Source: Kaistella montana
Lineage (GTDB): Bacteria; Bacteroidota; Bacteroidia; Flavobacteriales; Weeksellaceae
Direction: 5' to 3'
Assembly: GCF_024436175.1 (NCBI RefSeq)
Contig: NZ_JANFQP010000001.1
Location: 1-64,000, forward strand
Length of the DNA stretch: 64,000 nucleotides
Numbering within the stretch: position 1 is the stretch's first letter; the number at the start of each line of letters is the position of its first letter. The notes under the pieces were generated by a model that searched no databases, had not been told where the DNA came from, and saw only the letters and a program-made list of their open reading frames with translations. Made by a program: the position numbers and the translations under genes. Of the stretch, positions 34,429-42,912 are shown piece after piece.

Positions 34429-35253
34429 ATGAAATATTTCGCGTACATATTAGGTTTTACTTTACTTTTTTCTTGTAGTAAAAAGCAAATTACGGTTGAA
34501 AATACCACCGCAAAACCTCATTTGACATTCATTTCCTGCCAAAAAAAAATGGTGAGAGTTGAAGGTGGAAAATATCGCCCATTTGTAGGTGAAGAAAGCG
34601 ATAGTTTAACCTCTGTGAAATCTTTTTTGATAGATGAAACCGCTGTTACGAATGCGGAATATCTTAAATTTTTGAAGAAAAATCCCCAATGGACCAAAAG
34701 CAAAGTTTTGAAACTATTTGCTGACAGTACTTACCTTCATTCTTGGAAAAGCGATTATGAAATTCCAGCAGATGTAAGTTTGGATGCGCCTGTAACCAAT
34801 ATATCTTGGTACGCCGCAAAAGCCTACGCAGAAAGTGTTGGGAAAAGATTGCCAACTGTGGATGAATGGGAATTTGCCGCAAGAGCTAGCGAAAAACTAA
34901 AAGACGCGACCGAAAACCCAGAATTCACTTCCGAAATTCTGAATCTTTATCAACAGAAATATGGATACAAAAAACCGGTGAAACAGCACGCAGCTAATGC
35001 TTGGGGGATTTATGATCTCTATGGAACAATCTGGGAATGGACGGAAGATTTCAATTCGGTGATGATGACCGGAGAATCTCGAAAAGACAATACGGTGAAC
35101 GAAACGTTGTTTTGCGCAGGTGCTTCAGTGACTTCCTCGGATCTAAGAAATTATGCCGCATTTATAAGATTTGCAATGCGAGGAAGCATGAAAGCCAACT
35201 ACACCGTCAATAACCTCGGTTTCCGATGTGCAAAGGATTTAGTTGAAAATTAA
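34429..35253 (+). CDS. nirV: NirV-like formylglycine-generating-enzyme-family lipoprotein
   Basis: A 274-residue protein of the FGE/SUMF1 fold, with VRVEGGKYRPFVGE, FLIDETAVTNAEYLKFLK, VTNISWYAAKAYAESVGKRL, PTVDEWEFAARA, WGIYDLYGTIWEWTEDF and NNLGFRCAKD. NirV proteins of this family accompany nirK in many denitrifiers, but their role is unproven. I start at the second in-frame ATG because it gives a clean lipoprotein signal ending at C16 (LLFSC). The paired copper-binding cysteines of true FGE are not obvious near the C-terminus, so sulfatase activation is unlikely. Confidence 0.82.
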   Translation: MKYFAYILGFTLLFSCSKKQITVENTTAKPHLTFISCQKKMVRVEGGKYRPFVGEESDSLTSVKSFLIDETAVTNAEYLKFLKKNPQWTKSKVLKLFADSTYLHSWKSDYEIPADVSLDAPVTNISWYAAKAYAESVGKRLPTVDEWEFAARASEKLKDATENPEFTSEILNLYQQKYGYKKPVKQHAANAWGIYDLYGTIWEWTEDFNSVMMTGESRKDNTVNETLFCAGASVTSSDLRNYAAFIRFAMRGSMKANYTVNNLGFRCAKDLVEN

Positions 35254-35287
35254 AGATCTGACAAAGGAAAACCCAATAAATAATACT

Positions 35288-35866
35288 ATGAAAAATATTT
35301 TAAAAACCCTTGTTTTTGCATCCCTTTCGCTTCTTGTTTTGGGAAGTTGTAAAAAACAAGAAAACGAAAATATAGATCCTGCTTCTATTTTTAATTTAAG
35401 TTCAAAATGGGAGACGCCCGACGGAACCAAAATTCAATTGGAAGATCTTAAAGGGAAAGTACTCACGATGGTTATGGTTTACACTTCTTGTAAAACGGCT
35501 TGCCCAAAATTAACAGCCGATATGAAAGTCATAGAAGCAAAAGTAGGACACAAAAATCCTGAAGATCTACGCTATGTTTTAATCTCAATCGATCCTAAAA
35601 ATGACACTCCTGAGAAAATGCGAGAATTCATTAAAAACTATCATTTAGAAGGCAAACAATGGCTATTTATTCGAAGCAATGAAGACAATACAAGAGAATT
35701 GGCCAATGTTTTAGCCGTAAAATACAAACAAATTTCCCCAATGGAATTTTCACATTCCAATATCATCAGTGTTTTTTCAAAAGACGGAGTTTTGGCTCAT
35801 CAAAAAGAAGGAATCAGCGTTGATATCGAAGGAACAGTAAACGCAATTAAAAATCAACTCAAATAA
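35288..35866 (+). CDS. SCO1/SenC-family copper protein, lipoprotein
   Basis: A thioredoxin-fold copper chaperone. The CxxxC copper motif is C68 and C72 (TSCKTACP) and the third ligand is the His in FSHSN. The start is the internal ATG that gives a lipoprotein signal ending at C21 (VLGSC); an upstream in-frame ATG would add a non-signal leader overlapping the previous gene. SCO proteins normally load copper into cytochrome oxidase. Here the neighbours are NirK and a cytochrome c, so delivery of copper to NirK is a reasonable inference. 192 residues, normal length. Confidence 0.9.
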   Translation: MKNILKTLVFASLSLLVLGSCKKQENENIDPASIFNLSSKWETPDGTKIQLEDLKGKVLTMVMVYTSCKTACPKLTADMKVIEAKVGHKNPEDLRYVLISIDPKNDTPEKMREFIKNYHLEGKQWLFIRSNEDNTRELANVLAVKYKQISPMEFSHSNIISVFSKDGVLAHQKEGISVDIEGTVNAIKNQLK

Positions 35867-35891
35867 TTATTCATCATTAAAATTAATCAAA

Positions 35892-36314
35892 ATGAAAAAG
35901 CTTTTTTTAACATCAGCCTTAGCAGTTTTAACAATAATGTCTTGCTCCAAAAAAGAAGAAGCGACACAAGAATCTGCAAACCAACCAGAATCTAACGTAA
36001 TGTTGGAAGAAAAACCGACAGAAGCTCCTGCAGCAACTCCCGCAGCTGCAGCATTAAGCCCTGAAGAACAAGGAAAACAGTTGGTAGAAGGTACTGATTG
36101 TCTTTCATGCCATAAAGTTGACGCAAAATTAGTTGGTCCGGCTTATCAGGATGTTGCTGCAAAATATACCGACGCAGATATTGATAAACTCGCAACAAAA
36201 ATCATCGATGGTGGAAAAGGTGTTTGGGGCGATATCCCAATGACGCCACATGCGGGATTAAGTCCTGATAATGCAAAATTAATGGTAAAATATATTCTTT
36301 CTTTGAAAAAATAA
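35892..36314 (+). CDS. Mono-haem cytochrome c, lipoprotein
   Basis: A 140-residue class I cytochrome c: lipobox cysteine C18, an Ala/Pro/Glu-rich linker (residues 20-58), the haem motif C70-x-x-C73-H74 (CLSCH) and the axial Met M117 in WGDIPMTPH. The fold resembles cytochrome c551/c552, a common electron donor to NirK. Its position 25 bases after the SCO gene and downstream of nirK supports that role. Confidence 0.92.
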   Translation: MKKLFLTSALAVLTIMSCSKKEEATQESANQPESNVMLEEKPTEAPAATPAAAALSPEEQGKQLVEGTDCLSCHKVDAKLVGPAYQDVAAKYTDADIDKLATKIIDGGKGVWGDIPMTPHAGLSPDNAKLMVKYILSLKK

Positions 36315-36329
36315 GTTGCTGGATTTCAA

Positions 36330-36341
36330 TTATTTAAATAA
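36330..36341. promoter_or_regulatory. Palindrome over the ric promoter
   Basis: TTATTTAAATAA is a perfect 12-bp palindrome that overlaps the -7 box of ric. It shares the 12-mer TATTTAAATAAA with the left arm of the inverted repeat at the Rrf2 regulator promoter. Confidence 0.45.
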
Positions 36342-36346
36342 ATTTG
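36339..36346 (+). promoter_or_regulatory. -7 promoter box for ric-norB
   Basis: TAAATTTG ends 14 bases before the ric ATG, giving the ric-norB pair a promoter separate from nirK. Confidence 0.6.
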
Positions 36347-36360
36347 TATATAAAATAGTC

Positions 36361-37083
36361 ATGAATACAAGAACAGACCTCATAGGAGAAATGGTTGCAG
36401 AAGATTTTAGAACGGCAGCTGTTTTTAAAAAATATGGAATCGATTTTTGCTGCAAAGGCGGTAGAACCATCGCTGATGCATGTGAGAAAAAAAATATTGA
36501 TCAAGAAAAAATCATTTCTGAATTAGAAAGTCTTCCTAAAACCGATGCTTCCGGAATTGATTTTAACAATTTCCCCATCGACTTGCTTGCTGATTATGTA
36601 GAGAAAACGCATCATCGTTATGTGGAAGAAAAAACACCAATACTTCAGCAATTTCTAGATAAACTTTGCAAAGTTCACGGAGATCGTCATCCGGAATTGT
36701 TTGAAATTAACGCTATTTTCAACGAATCTGCCCGAGATTTAGCAGCACACATGAAGAAAGAAGAATTGGTGCTATTTCCATTTATTAAGCAAATGGTAAA
36801 AGCTAAAATTTCTGGTGAAGATGTTTTGCAGCCTCATTTTGGAACCGTAGAAAATCCTGTAAATATGATGATGCACGAGCATACTACAGAAGGAGAACGA
36901 TTTGAAAAAATCGCGCAATTAACCAATAATTATATTCCTCCAGCAGATGCTTGCAACACTTACCGCGTAACTTTTGCCATGCTTCAAGATTTTGAGAACG
37001 ATCTTCATAAACATATTCATTTAGAAAATAATATTCTTTTCCCAAAATCCATCCAACTGGAAAAAGAATTTGCTGCAGTTTAA
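36361..37083 (+). CDS. ric: Iron-sulphur cluster repair di-iron protein
   Basis: Ric (ScdA/YtfE) is a di-iron protein that repairs iron-sulphur clusters damaged by NO or peroxide. The N-terminal ScdA domain has the signature cysteine pair C30-C31 (YGIDFCCKGG). The hemerythrin-like domain has the ligand histidines in THHRYVEE, DRHPE, AAHMKKEE, MMHEHTTEGERFE and HKHIHLENNILFPK. I use the ATG that follows the -7 box; an upstream in-frame TTG precedes the promoter. It is cotranscribed with the NO reductase 18 bases downstream, fitting NO defence. Confidence 0.94.
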   Translation: MNTRTDLIGEMVAEDFRTAAVFKKYGIDFCCKGGRTIADACEKKNIDQEKIISELESLPKTDASGIDFNNFPIDLLADYVEKTHHRYVEEKTPILQQFLDKLCKVHGDRHPELFEINAIFNESARDLAAHMKKEELVLFPFIKQMVKAKISGEDVLQPHFGTVENPVNMMMHEHTTEGERFEKIAQLTNNYIPPADACNTYRVTFAMLQDFENDLHKHIHLENNILFPKSIQLEKEFAAV

Positions 37084-37101
37084 ATTTTTAATCTCAAAAA
37101 T

Positions 37102-39345
37102 ATGACACCAAAAAAACTATGGACTTGGTTGGCTTTCGTAATGATCGCTTCTTTTGCGGTTCTTATATTTTACGGAGCTGATATTTACCGTAAAGTTCCG
37201 CCCATTGCAGAAAAAGTGATGACTACAGACGGACAAGTTTTGTACACAGCTCAGAACGTAAAAGATGGGCAAAATGTATGGCAATCCATCGGTGGACAAA
37301 CCGTGGGAAGTATTTGGGGACATGGTGCTTACATTGCTCCCGATTGGAATGCGGATTATCTGCATCGTGAGGCTTTGCTTCTTTTAGATGAATTGGCAAA
37401 AAAAGACGGGAAAATCTACAAAGAACTTCCCGATGAAGACCAAGCAAAGTATCATATTTTACTGAAGAAAGAACTTCGCACCAATACTTTTGATGAGCAA
37501 ACCAACACGATTACATTTTCTCCGGAAAGAGCAAAAGTGCAAAAGGAATTAGCGGTTTATTATACTAAACTATTCATGAATGATCCCTCGATGGCAAAAC
37601 TGCGGGATGCTTATGCAATTCCTGTAAATTCCATCAAGGATAAAGATCGTATGAATGATATGAATGCTTTCTTTTCTTGGAGCACTTGGGTTTGTATTAC
37701 CCAGCGTCCGGGAGATGATGTTACTTACACCAATAACTGGCCCCATGATCCATTGGTAGGAAATACCCCTTCGAGTTCTCTGCACTTGTGGTCTGGTTTC
37801 AGTATCTTAATGCTATTGGGCTGTGTTGGATTATTGGTGTTTTATCATGCTAGAAACAAAGAAGAAGAAATAAGCGAAGAGCTTCCACTAGAAGATCCGC
37901 TTAGGAATATGAAGCCAACTCCATCTATGAGAGCTACTTTGAAATATATTTGGGTAGTGGCATTGCTTATTCTTGTACAAATGTTAGCAGGGGTTGTTAC
38001 TGCTCATTACGGGGTAGAAGGAAGTGCATTTTACGGAATTCCTTTAGACCAAATTTTGCCTCAATCCGTTTCCCGAAGTTGGCATGTTCAGTTGGCAATT
38101 TTCTGGATCGCAACTTCTTGGTTAGCAACCGGGCTTTATATTGCACCTGCTGTATCGGGATATGAACCAAAATATCAGAAATTAGGAGTGAATGTTCTGT
38201 TCGGAGCGCTTCTTGTCGTGGTTTTTGGCTCATTGACGGGTCAATGGTTGGGCGTGATGCAAAAACTAGGTTTGGTTGATAATTTCCTTTGGGGACATCA
38301 AGGTTATGAATATATTGAGCTGGGAAGAGTTTGGCAAATTTTATTATTGGTTGGCTTAATTCTTTGGTTGATATTGATGCTAAGAGCTTTGATGCCTGCC
38401 TTGAAAAAGAAAGATGAAAACCGTCACATGCTCACTTTATTTGTTATCGCATCTGTTGCTATCGCAATGTTCTATGCAGCTGGATTAATGTATGGGCGAC
38501 AAACTCACTTGGCAATTGCCGAATACTGGAGATGGTGGGTGGTTCACCTTTGGGTAGAAGGTTTCTTTGAAGTTTTCGCCACCGTGGTAGCTGCGTTCTT
38601 GTTTACCAGATTAGGTCTGTTGAGAATAAAATCTGCTACAAATTCCGTATTGTTCTCCACGATAATCTTTTTAGCAGGCGGAATTTTAGGAACTTTCCAT
38701 CACTTATATTTTAGTGCAACTCCAACTGCTGTTTTGGCTTTGGGAGCAACATTTAGCGCATTAGAAATCGTTCCTTTAGTACTGATTGGGTATGAAGCGT
38801 ATCATAACTATCAATTAACCAAAACCACGAAATGGATTTCTGCTTACAAATGGCCAATTTACTGCTTTATTGCGATGTGTTTCTGGAATTTCTTAGGAGC
38901 CGGAATCTTCGGATTTGCCATTAATCCACCAATTGCTTTGTATTATATTCAAGGTTTAAATACCACTGCAGTCCACGGTCACGCCGCACTATTTGGAGTA
39001 TATGGAATTCTTGGAATCGGGTTGATGCTATTTATTTTAAGAGGTTTGTATCCAGATCGTCAGTGGAATGATAAATTGATTGGTTGGGCCTTTTGGCTTA
39101 CGAATATTGGTTTGTTTGTAATGACAACGATAAGCTTACTTCCGATAGGAATTATGCAAGCAGTTGCTTCTATTCAGGAAGGATATTGGTATGCACGTTC
39201 TGCCGAATTTATGCAAACGGATGTGATGAATTTTTTAAGATGGATGCGCGTTCCGGGAGATACTCTTCTGGCTTTGGGTGAGCTTCTTTTAGTGATTTTC
39301 ATCATCGGACTACAATTTGGTTGGTCTCAGAAAGAAAAACGCTAA
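37102..39345 (+). CDS. norB: Quinol-dependent nitric oxide reductase (qNor)
   Basis: A single-subunit inner-membrane NO reductase that makes nitrous oxide from NO with quinol electrons. The ~200-residue N-terminal periplasmic domain after the first helix (WQSIGGQTVGSIWGHGAYIAPDW) replaces the NorC cytochrome. The haem-copper-oxidase-like core has haem and FeB histidines in SWHVQLAIFWIA, WWVVHLWVEGFFEVF, FHHLYFS and VHGHAALFGVYG. No CxxCH is present, which fits qNor. Length 747 is typical. Expression with ric suggests detoxification as much as respiration. Confidence 0.95.
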   Translation: MTPKKLWTWLAFVMIASFAVLIFYGADIYRKVPPIAEKVMTTDGQVLYTAQNVKDGQNVWQSIGGQTVGSIWGHGAYIAPDWNADYLHREALLLLDELAKKDGKIYKELPDEDQAKYHILLKKELRTNTFDEQTNTITFSPERAKVQKELAVYYTKLFMNDPSMAKLRDAYAIPVNSIKDKDRMNDMNAFFSWSTWVCITQRPGDDVTYTNNWPHDPLVGNTPSSSLHLWSGFSILMLLGCVGLLVFYHARNKEEEISEELPLEDPLRNMKPTPSMRATLKYIWVVALLILVQMLAGVVTAHYGVEGSAFYGIPLDQILPQSVSRSWHVQLAIFWIATSWLATGLYIAPAVSGYEPKYQKLGVNVLFGALLVVVFGSLTGQWLGVMQKLGLVDNFLWGHQGYEYIELGRVWQILLLVGLILWLILMLRALMPALKKKDENRHMLTLFVIASVAIAMFYAAGLMYGRQTHLAIAEYWRWWVVHLWVEGFFEVFATVVAAFLFTRLGLLRIKSATNSVLFSTIIFLAGGILGTFHHLYFSATPTAVLALGATFSALEIVPLVLIGYEAYHNYQLTKTTKWISAYKWPIYCFIAMCFWNFLGAGIFGFAINPPIALYYIQGLNTTAVHGHAALFGVYGILGIGLMLFILRGLYPDRQWNDKLIGWAFWLTNIGLFVMTTISLLPIGIMQAVASIQEGYWYARSAEFMQTDVMNFLRWMRVPGDTLLALGELLLVIFIIGLQFGWSQKEKR

Positions 39346-39364
39346 AATTCAACATTATTTAAAG

Positions 39365-39402
39365 AAAAAGGATTGGAGTTTTATAAATTCCAATCCTTTT
39401 TT
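39365..39402 (+). terminator. Terminator of the NO island
   Basis: GGATTGGA and TCCAATCC pair, extended by A5/T5 flanks, 20 bases after norB. It faces the minus-strand MutS2-like gene and may serve both. Confidence 0.85.
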
Positions 39403-39417
39403 ATTGTGTTTTATGGT

Positions 39418-41568
39418 TTAAATTCTTTCCAGTTCCTCCGCAGAAATTTGGGTTTTGAACATTCCGTAATTCACAGTCACTTTTTGGTTTTTATCGATTT
39501 TCTCAATAGTTCCAACGCTTGTGCTACCTGAGATTCGAACACGCTGACCAACTTTCAGCCACACAGCACGTTCTTTTAGTCTTTTGTCCTCCAGTTTTTC
39601 GTGGGTTTCAGCGATTTTTTCCTGAACATTTTCCTTTTTCAGTTGCTGTGTGATTTTCCGTTTCACCACCTGAAGTTTCTTGGTTTCATTTTTGTCAGAA
39701 CCCAATTTTCGGAATTTTTCTTGTTCCAAAATTTTCACAAAATCTTTCACCACATCTTTCCGAGATTTCCCTTTTACATAAGAATCGATGAAGCCTTCAA
39801 TCTTGTTCCCAAATTGTAATTTTCGGTGTTCATCTTCGTATAATTTCTGGAAATTAAAGAGTTTCTGTTGCAGTTGCTCGTTGAGTTTTTCCAGATTTTC
39901 TTTCTTATTTTGGGTCGATTCTTTTTGTTCGGTAAGATTGCTTTTCAGTTTTTCGACTTCAAATTTTTCTTGCTGAAGTTTTACAATCGTTTTATCGAGA
40001 TTTACAATGTCATGTTCCACCTTTTTCTTCGCTGAATTAATGATGAATGCAGGGATTTTGTTCTTTTTTGCTACCTCAAAAGTGAAAGAACTTCCGGCTT
40101 GTCCAACTTCTAATTTATACAAAGGTTCCAGCGTGTTTTCATCAAAAAGCATTGCCGCATTTTGCGCATTCGGAAGCTGTTCCACAACGAGTTTGATGTT
40201 GGTATAATGCGTTGTGATAATCGCAAAAGATTTTTTATTGTAGAAAAATTCTAGGAAACTTTCCGCCAAAGCGCCGCCGAGTTCAGGATCAGAACCTGTT
40301 CCGAATTCATCGATGAGTAAAAGGGTATTTTCATCGGCTTCGCGAATGATCCCGGCCATTTTTTTTAGTCGAGAAGAGTAGGTGGAAAGATGGTTTTCAA
40401 TGGACTGATTATCACCAATATCGGTCATAATTTTATCAAAGAAAAACATTTCCGATTTCGGATGAACAGGAACCAAAATCCCACTTTGAATCATCAGTTG
40501 AAGCAATCCGACCGTTTTTAGCGTGATCGATTTTCCTCCTGCATTCGGACCAGAAATACAAAGAATTCTGTTGTGTTCCGTTAAAGTAAAAGTTTGCGGG
40601 AAAATCTGTTTTTTTTCTTCGCGGTTTCTAATCAACAAAAGCGGATGATAAGCATTAACCAAACGAAGTGTTTTGTGAGGATTGATTTTCGGTAAAATTC
40701 CACCGATTTTTTCAGCAAATTTCGCTTTTGCTCGCGTGAGATCCAAATCGAAAATATACTCTTGATACGACGAAAGCTGAGGTTGAAATTCCGCGATTTC
40801 GGCGGTGAGTTTTCGTAGAATTTTATCAACTTCTTTCTTTTCTTCTTCGATGTCTTCGCGCAGTTTAAACTGATGTTTTACCACCGATTCAGGCTGAATA
40901 TAAGTGATGGAACCTGTTTTTGAAAGTCCTAAAACTCTGCCTAAAACTCTTTTTTTGTAAGCCGATTTCACCGCCAAAACTCTTTGATCATCAATAATAC
41001 TTTCTCGGATATCATCTAAAAAATCAGTTGATGAAAGCGATGCAAGTGTTCTGTTGAAATTTTCCTGAATGGCTTTCCTCGCATGCGAAATTTCAGCTCT
41101 TAAGGTTTTGAGGATCGGCGAAGCTTCACTTTTCACTTCTCCAAAACGGTTGAAAACTTTGTCAATTTTTTCGATAATTTCTTTCCGGAAATCCAGATCT
41201 TTCACATCATCATTCAATGTTGCGAAAACTTCATCGTAAGCCGGATAAAATTTTTGAAGTTTACCGATTTGTTCGGTTAAACTTTTTATTTTGATGAAAG
41301 CACTGTTTTCTAGCCGAAAATTCTCGATCAGCATCAGTTTCAGTTCGCTTTCGATATCGTCGTATTCGTTGAACGGAATCGCATTATCGCTTTCGAAACT
41401 CGATAAAAATTCGGATACTTTTTTTAATGAAGTTTTTGCTTCATCGATCGAAAATGGCCGCAATTCTGAAATTTTTGTGGCGATCTTATGGGAAAAAGCA
41501 AAGGGCGAAATTTCCGCAAGCAAATCCGGAAATTCTAGTTCTTCTAATTGGTCTTTTGTAATTTGCAC
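39418..41568 (-). CDS. mutS2: MutS2-like ATPase lacking the Smr domain
   Basis: A 716-residue MutS-family ATPase. The lever/clamp region is followed by Walker A in GPNAGGKSITLKTVGLL, STYSSRLKKMAGII, Walker B LLLIDEFGTGSDPELGGAL and ITTHYTNIK. A long coiled coil (about 515-640) leads to a KOW-like end (GQRVRISGSTSVGTIEKIDK). Canonical MutS2 (~780 residues) ends in an Smr nuclease domain; none is present here. It may split collided ribosomes or bind branched DNA without cutting. The start codon is GTG, with a -7 box ending only 4 bases upstream. Confidence 0.9.
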   Translation of the reverse strand: MQITKDQLEELEFPDLLAEISPFAFSHKIATKISELRPFSIDEAKTSLKKVSEFLSSFESDNAIPFNEYDDIESELKLMLIENFRLENSAFIKIKSLTEQIGKLQKFYPAYDEVFATLNDDVKDLDFRKEIIEKIDKVFNRFGEVKSEASPILKTLRAEISHARKAIQENFNRTLASLSSTDFLDDIRESIIDDQRVLAVKSAYKKRVLGRVLGLSKTGSITYIQPESVVKHQFKLREDIEEEKKEVDKILRKLTAEIAEFQPQLSSYQEYIFDLDLTRAKAKFAEKIGGILPKINPHKTLRLVNAYHPLLLIRNREEKKQIFPQTFTLTEHNRILCISGPNAGGKSITLKTVGLLQLMIQSGILVPVHPKSEMFFFDKIMTDIGDNQSIENHLSTYSSRLKKMAGIIREADENTLLLIDEFGTGSDPELGGALAESFLEFFYNKKSFAIITTHYTNIKLVVEQLPNAQNAAMLFDENTLEPLYKLEVGQAGSSFTFEVAKKNKIPAFIINSAKKKVEHDIVNLDKTIVKLQQEKFEVEKLKSNLTEQKESTQNKKENLEKLNEQLQQKLFNFQKLYEDEHRKLQFGNKIEGFIDSYVKGKSRKDVVKDFVKILEQEKFRKLGSDKNETKKLQVVKRKITQQLKKENVQEKIAETHEKLEDKRLKERAVWLKVGQRVRISGSTSVGTIEKIDKNQKVTVNYGMFKTQISAEELERI

Positions 41569-41572
41569 AGCA

Positions 41573-41580
41573 CAAATTTA
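41573..41580 (-). promoter_or_regulatory. mutS2 -7 box 4 bases before a GTG start
   Basis: Minus-strand TAAATTTG, exact consensus, followed by TGCT and the GTG start, so the mRNA should be leaderless. Confidence 0.6.
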
Positions 41581-41618
41581 GTGATAATTTGATAATCTGA
41601 TCTGCCCCGTTTTTTTTG

Positions 41619-41626
41619 TATTTTTG
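41619..41626 (+). promoter_or_regulatory. -7 promoter box for ung
   Basis: TATTTTTG, exact consensus, 30 bases before the ung ATG, in a divergent region with mutS2. Confidence 0.6.
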
Positions 41627-41656
41627 AATCTTAAATTCAAATAAAATTGTCATTCA

Positions 41657-42298
41657 ATGAATTGGGAAACCGTTTTAGAACCCTTCAAAAACTCCGATTA
41701 TTTCAGGATTCTTTGGGAAAAAGTGAATCAAGAATATGCTTCAGAAAAATGTTTCCCGCCGAAAGATCAAATTTTCCGCGCTTTTGATTTGACGCCTTTT
41801 GATGAAATTAAAGTTGTAATTATCGGGCAAGATCCTTATCATAATGATTTCCAAGCAAATGGATTGGCTTTTTCGGTTTCTGAAAATGTAAAAGCACCGC
41901 CTTCTCTTAAAAATATTTTCACCGAACTCAAAGATGATTTAGGAATTCTAAGAACGAAAACTGAACTTGACGATTGGGCTGAACAAGGCGTTTTGCTGCT
42001 GAATGCCACACTTTCGGTGAAGGCTCATTCGCCCAATTCTCACAAAGATCTGGGTTGGGAATCATTTACCAATGAAGTGATTAAAGAAATTTCAGCGAAA
42101 AAGGAAAATGTAGTTTTTGTTTTGTGGGGAAATTTTGCGCAAAAAAAGGAGGAACTGATCGATTCCTCCAAACATTTTATCGTAAAATCTGCACATCCAT
42201 CGCCGTTTTCGGTGTATCGAGGTTTTTTTGGGAGTAAACCTTTTTCTAAAATTAATGAATATTTAAAAAGCAAAAATTTAAAACCTATTTCGTGGTAG
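41657..42298 (+). CDS. ung: Uracil-DNA glycosylase
   Basis: Removes uracil from DNA in base-excision repair. The catalytic GQDPYHNDFQANGLAFSV segment has the water-activating Asp, VLLLNATLSVKAHSPNSH is the uracil pocket, and SAHPSPFSVYRGFFGSKPFS is the DNA-intercalation loop. Length 213 is normal. Its 3' end overlaps the end of the facing lipoprotein gene by 14 bases, and no terminator separates them. Confidence 0.96.
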   Translation: MNWETVLEPFKNSDYFRILWEKVNQEYASEKCFPPKDQIFRAFDLTPFDEIKVVIIGQDPYHNDFQANGLAFSVSENVKAPPSLKNIFTELKDDLGILRTKTELDDWAEQGVLLLNATLSVKAHSPNSHKDLGWESFTNEVIKEISAKKENVVFVLWGNFAQKKEELIDSSKHFIVKSAHPSPFSVYRGFFGSKPFSKINEYLKSKNLKPISW

Positions 42299-42908
42299 TT
42301 CCGTTTGTGTTTTCGGAATTTTCTTTGCTAAATTTTAAACCAATTTTGTAACTTCCTTTCAATGCTTTGAAGCCTTTGTCAGAAGTTGTTTCCGGGCTTA
42401 ATTCTACCAATGAAACAGAAAATCCGTTGAAGACTTGGGTTTTGCGGTAATTTTTATTGGCGTCATTGATGGTGCTCAATTTTAAGGTAACAGGTCGTGT
42501 ATAAAGTCCCATTAATTCGACTTCTGCGGTAGCAACTCCGGCCCAAATACAGTTTACATCTTTCGGACAACGGCTGTCTTCGGTGATCTGTTTGAAAGTA
42601 ACATTGGTTTCGTATTCTTTCAGAAACTTATTTTCACCTTCTTTAAAATAAATCACATTTGAAGTGTTTTGTTGTTCTTTTTTGGCAGTTTCCAACGCCT
42701 CTTTATCAGGAGGTAATCCTACGGACATCTCTGGTTCGCCGGTTTTTGTTGGTTTTGGTATTTCAGGTTTTGGTTGTGAAGTTGCTTCTGTTTTTACTTC
42801 GGTTTTCACTTCCGTTTTGGGAATGTTTTGGTTTTCTGCCGGTTTTGGCTTTTGACAAGCGGTGAAAGTTAGAAATCCGATCGCGATAAATAATTGTTTG
42901 TGTATCAT
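42285..42908 (-). CDS. Lipoprotein of unknown function
   Basis: A 207-residue lipoprotein. The signal runs to a lipobox at FTAC, followed by a Lys/Pro/Glu-rich spacer (PKTEVKTEVKTEATSQPKPE). The folded domain has the motif TFKQITEDSRCPKDVNCIWAG with two cysteines that could form a disulfide, and beta-strand words to the end; this domain occurs in other Bacteroidota lipoproteins but I cannot name a function. I prefer the ATG 24 bases inside the longest frame because it begins the signal directly. The 3' end overlaps ung tail to tail. Confidence 0.75.
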   Translation of the reverse strand: MIHKQLFIAIGFLTFTACQKPKPAENQNIPKTEVKTEVKTEATSQPKPEIPKPTKTGEPEMSVGLPPDKEALETAKKEQQNTSNVIYFKEGENKFLKEYETNVTFKQITEDSRCPKDVNCIWAGVATAEVELMGLYTRPVTLKLSTINDANKNYRKTQVFNGFSVSLVELSPETTSDKGFKALKGSYKIGLKFSKENSENTNGTTTK

Positions 42909-42912
42909 TGGA

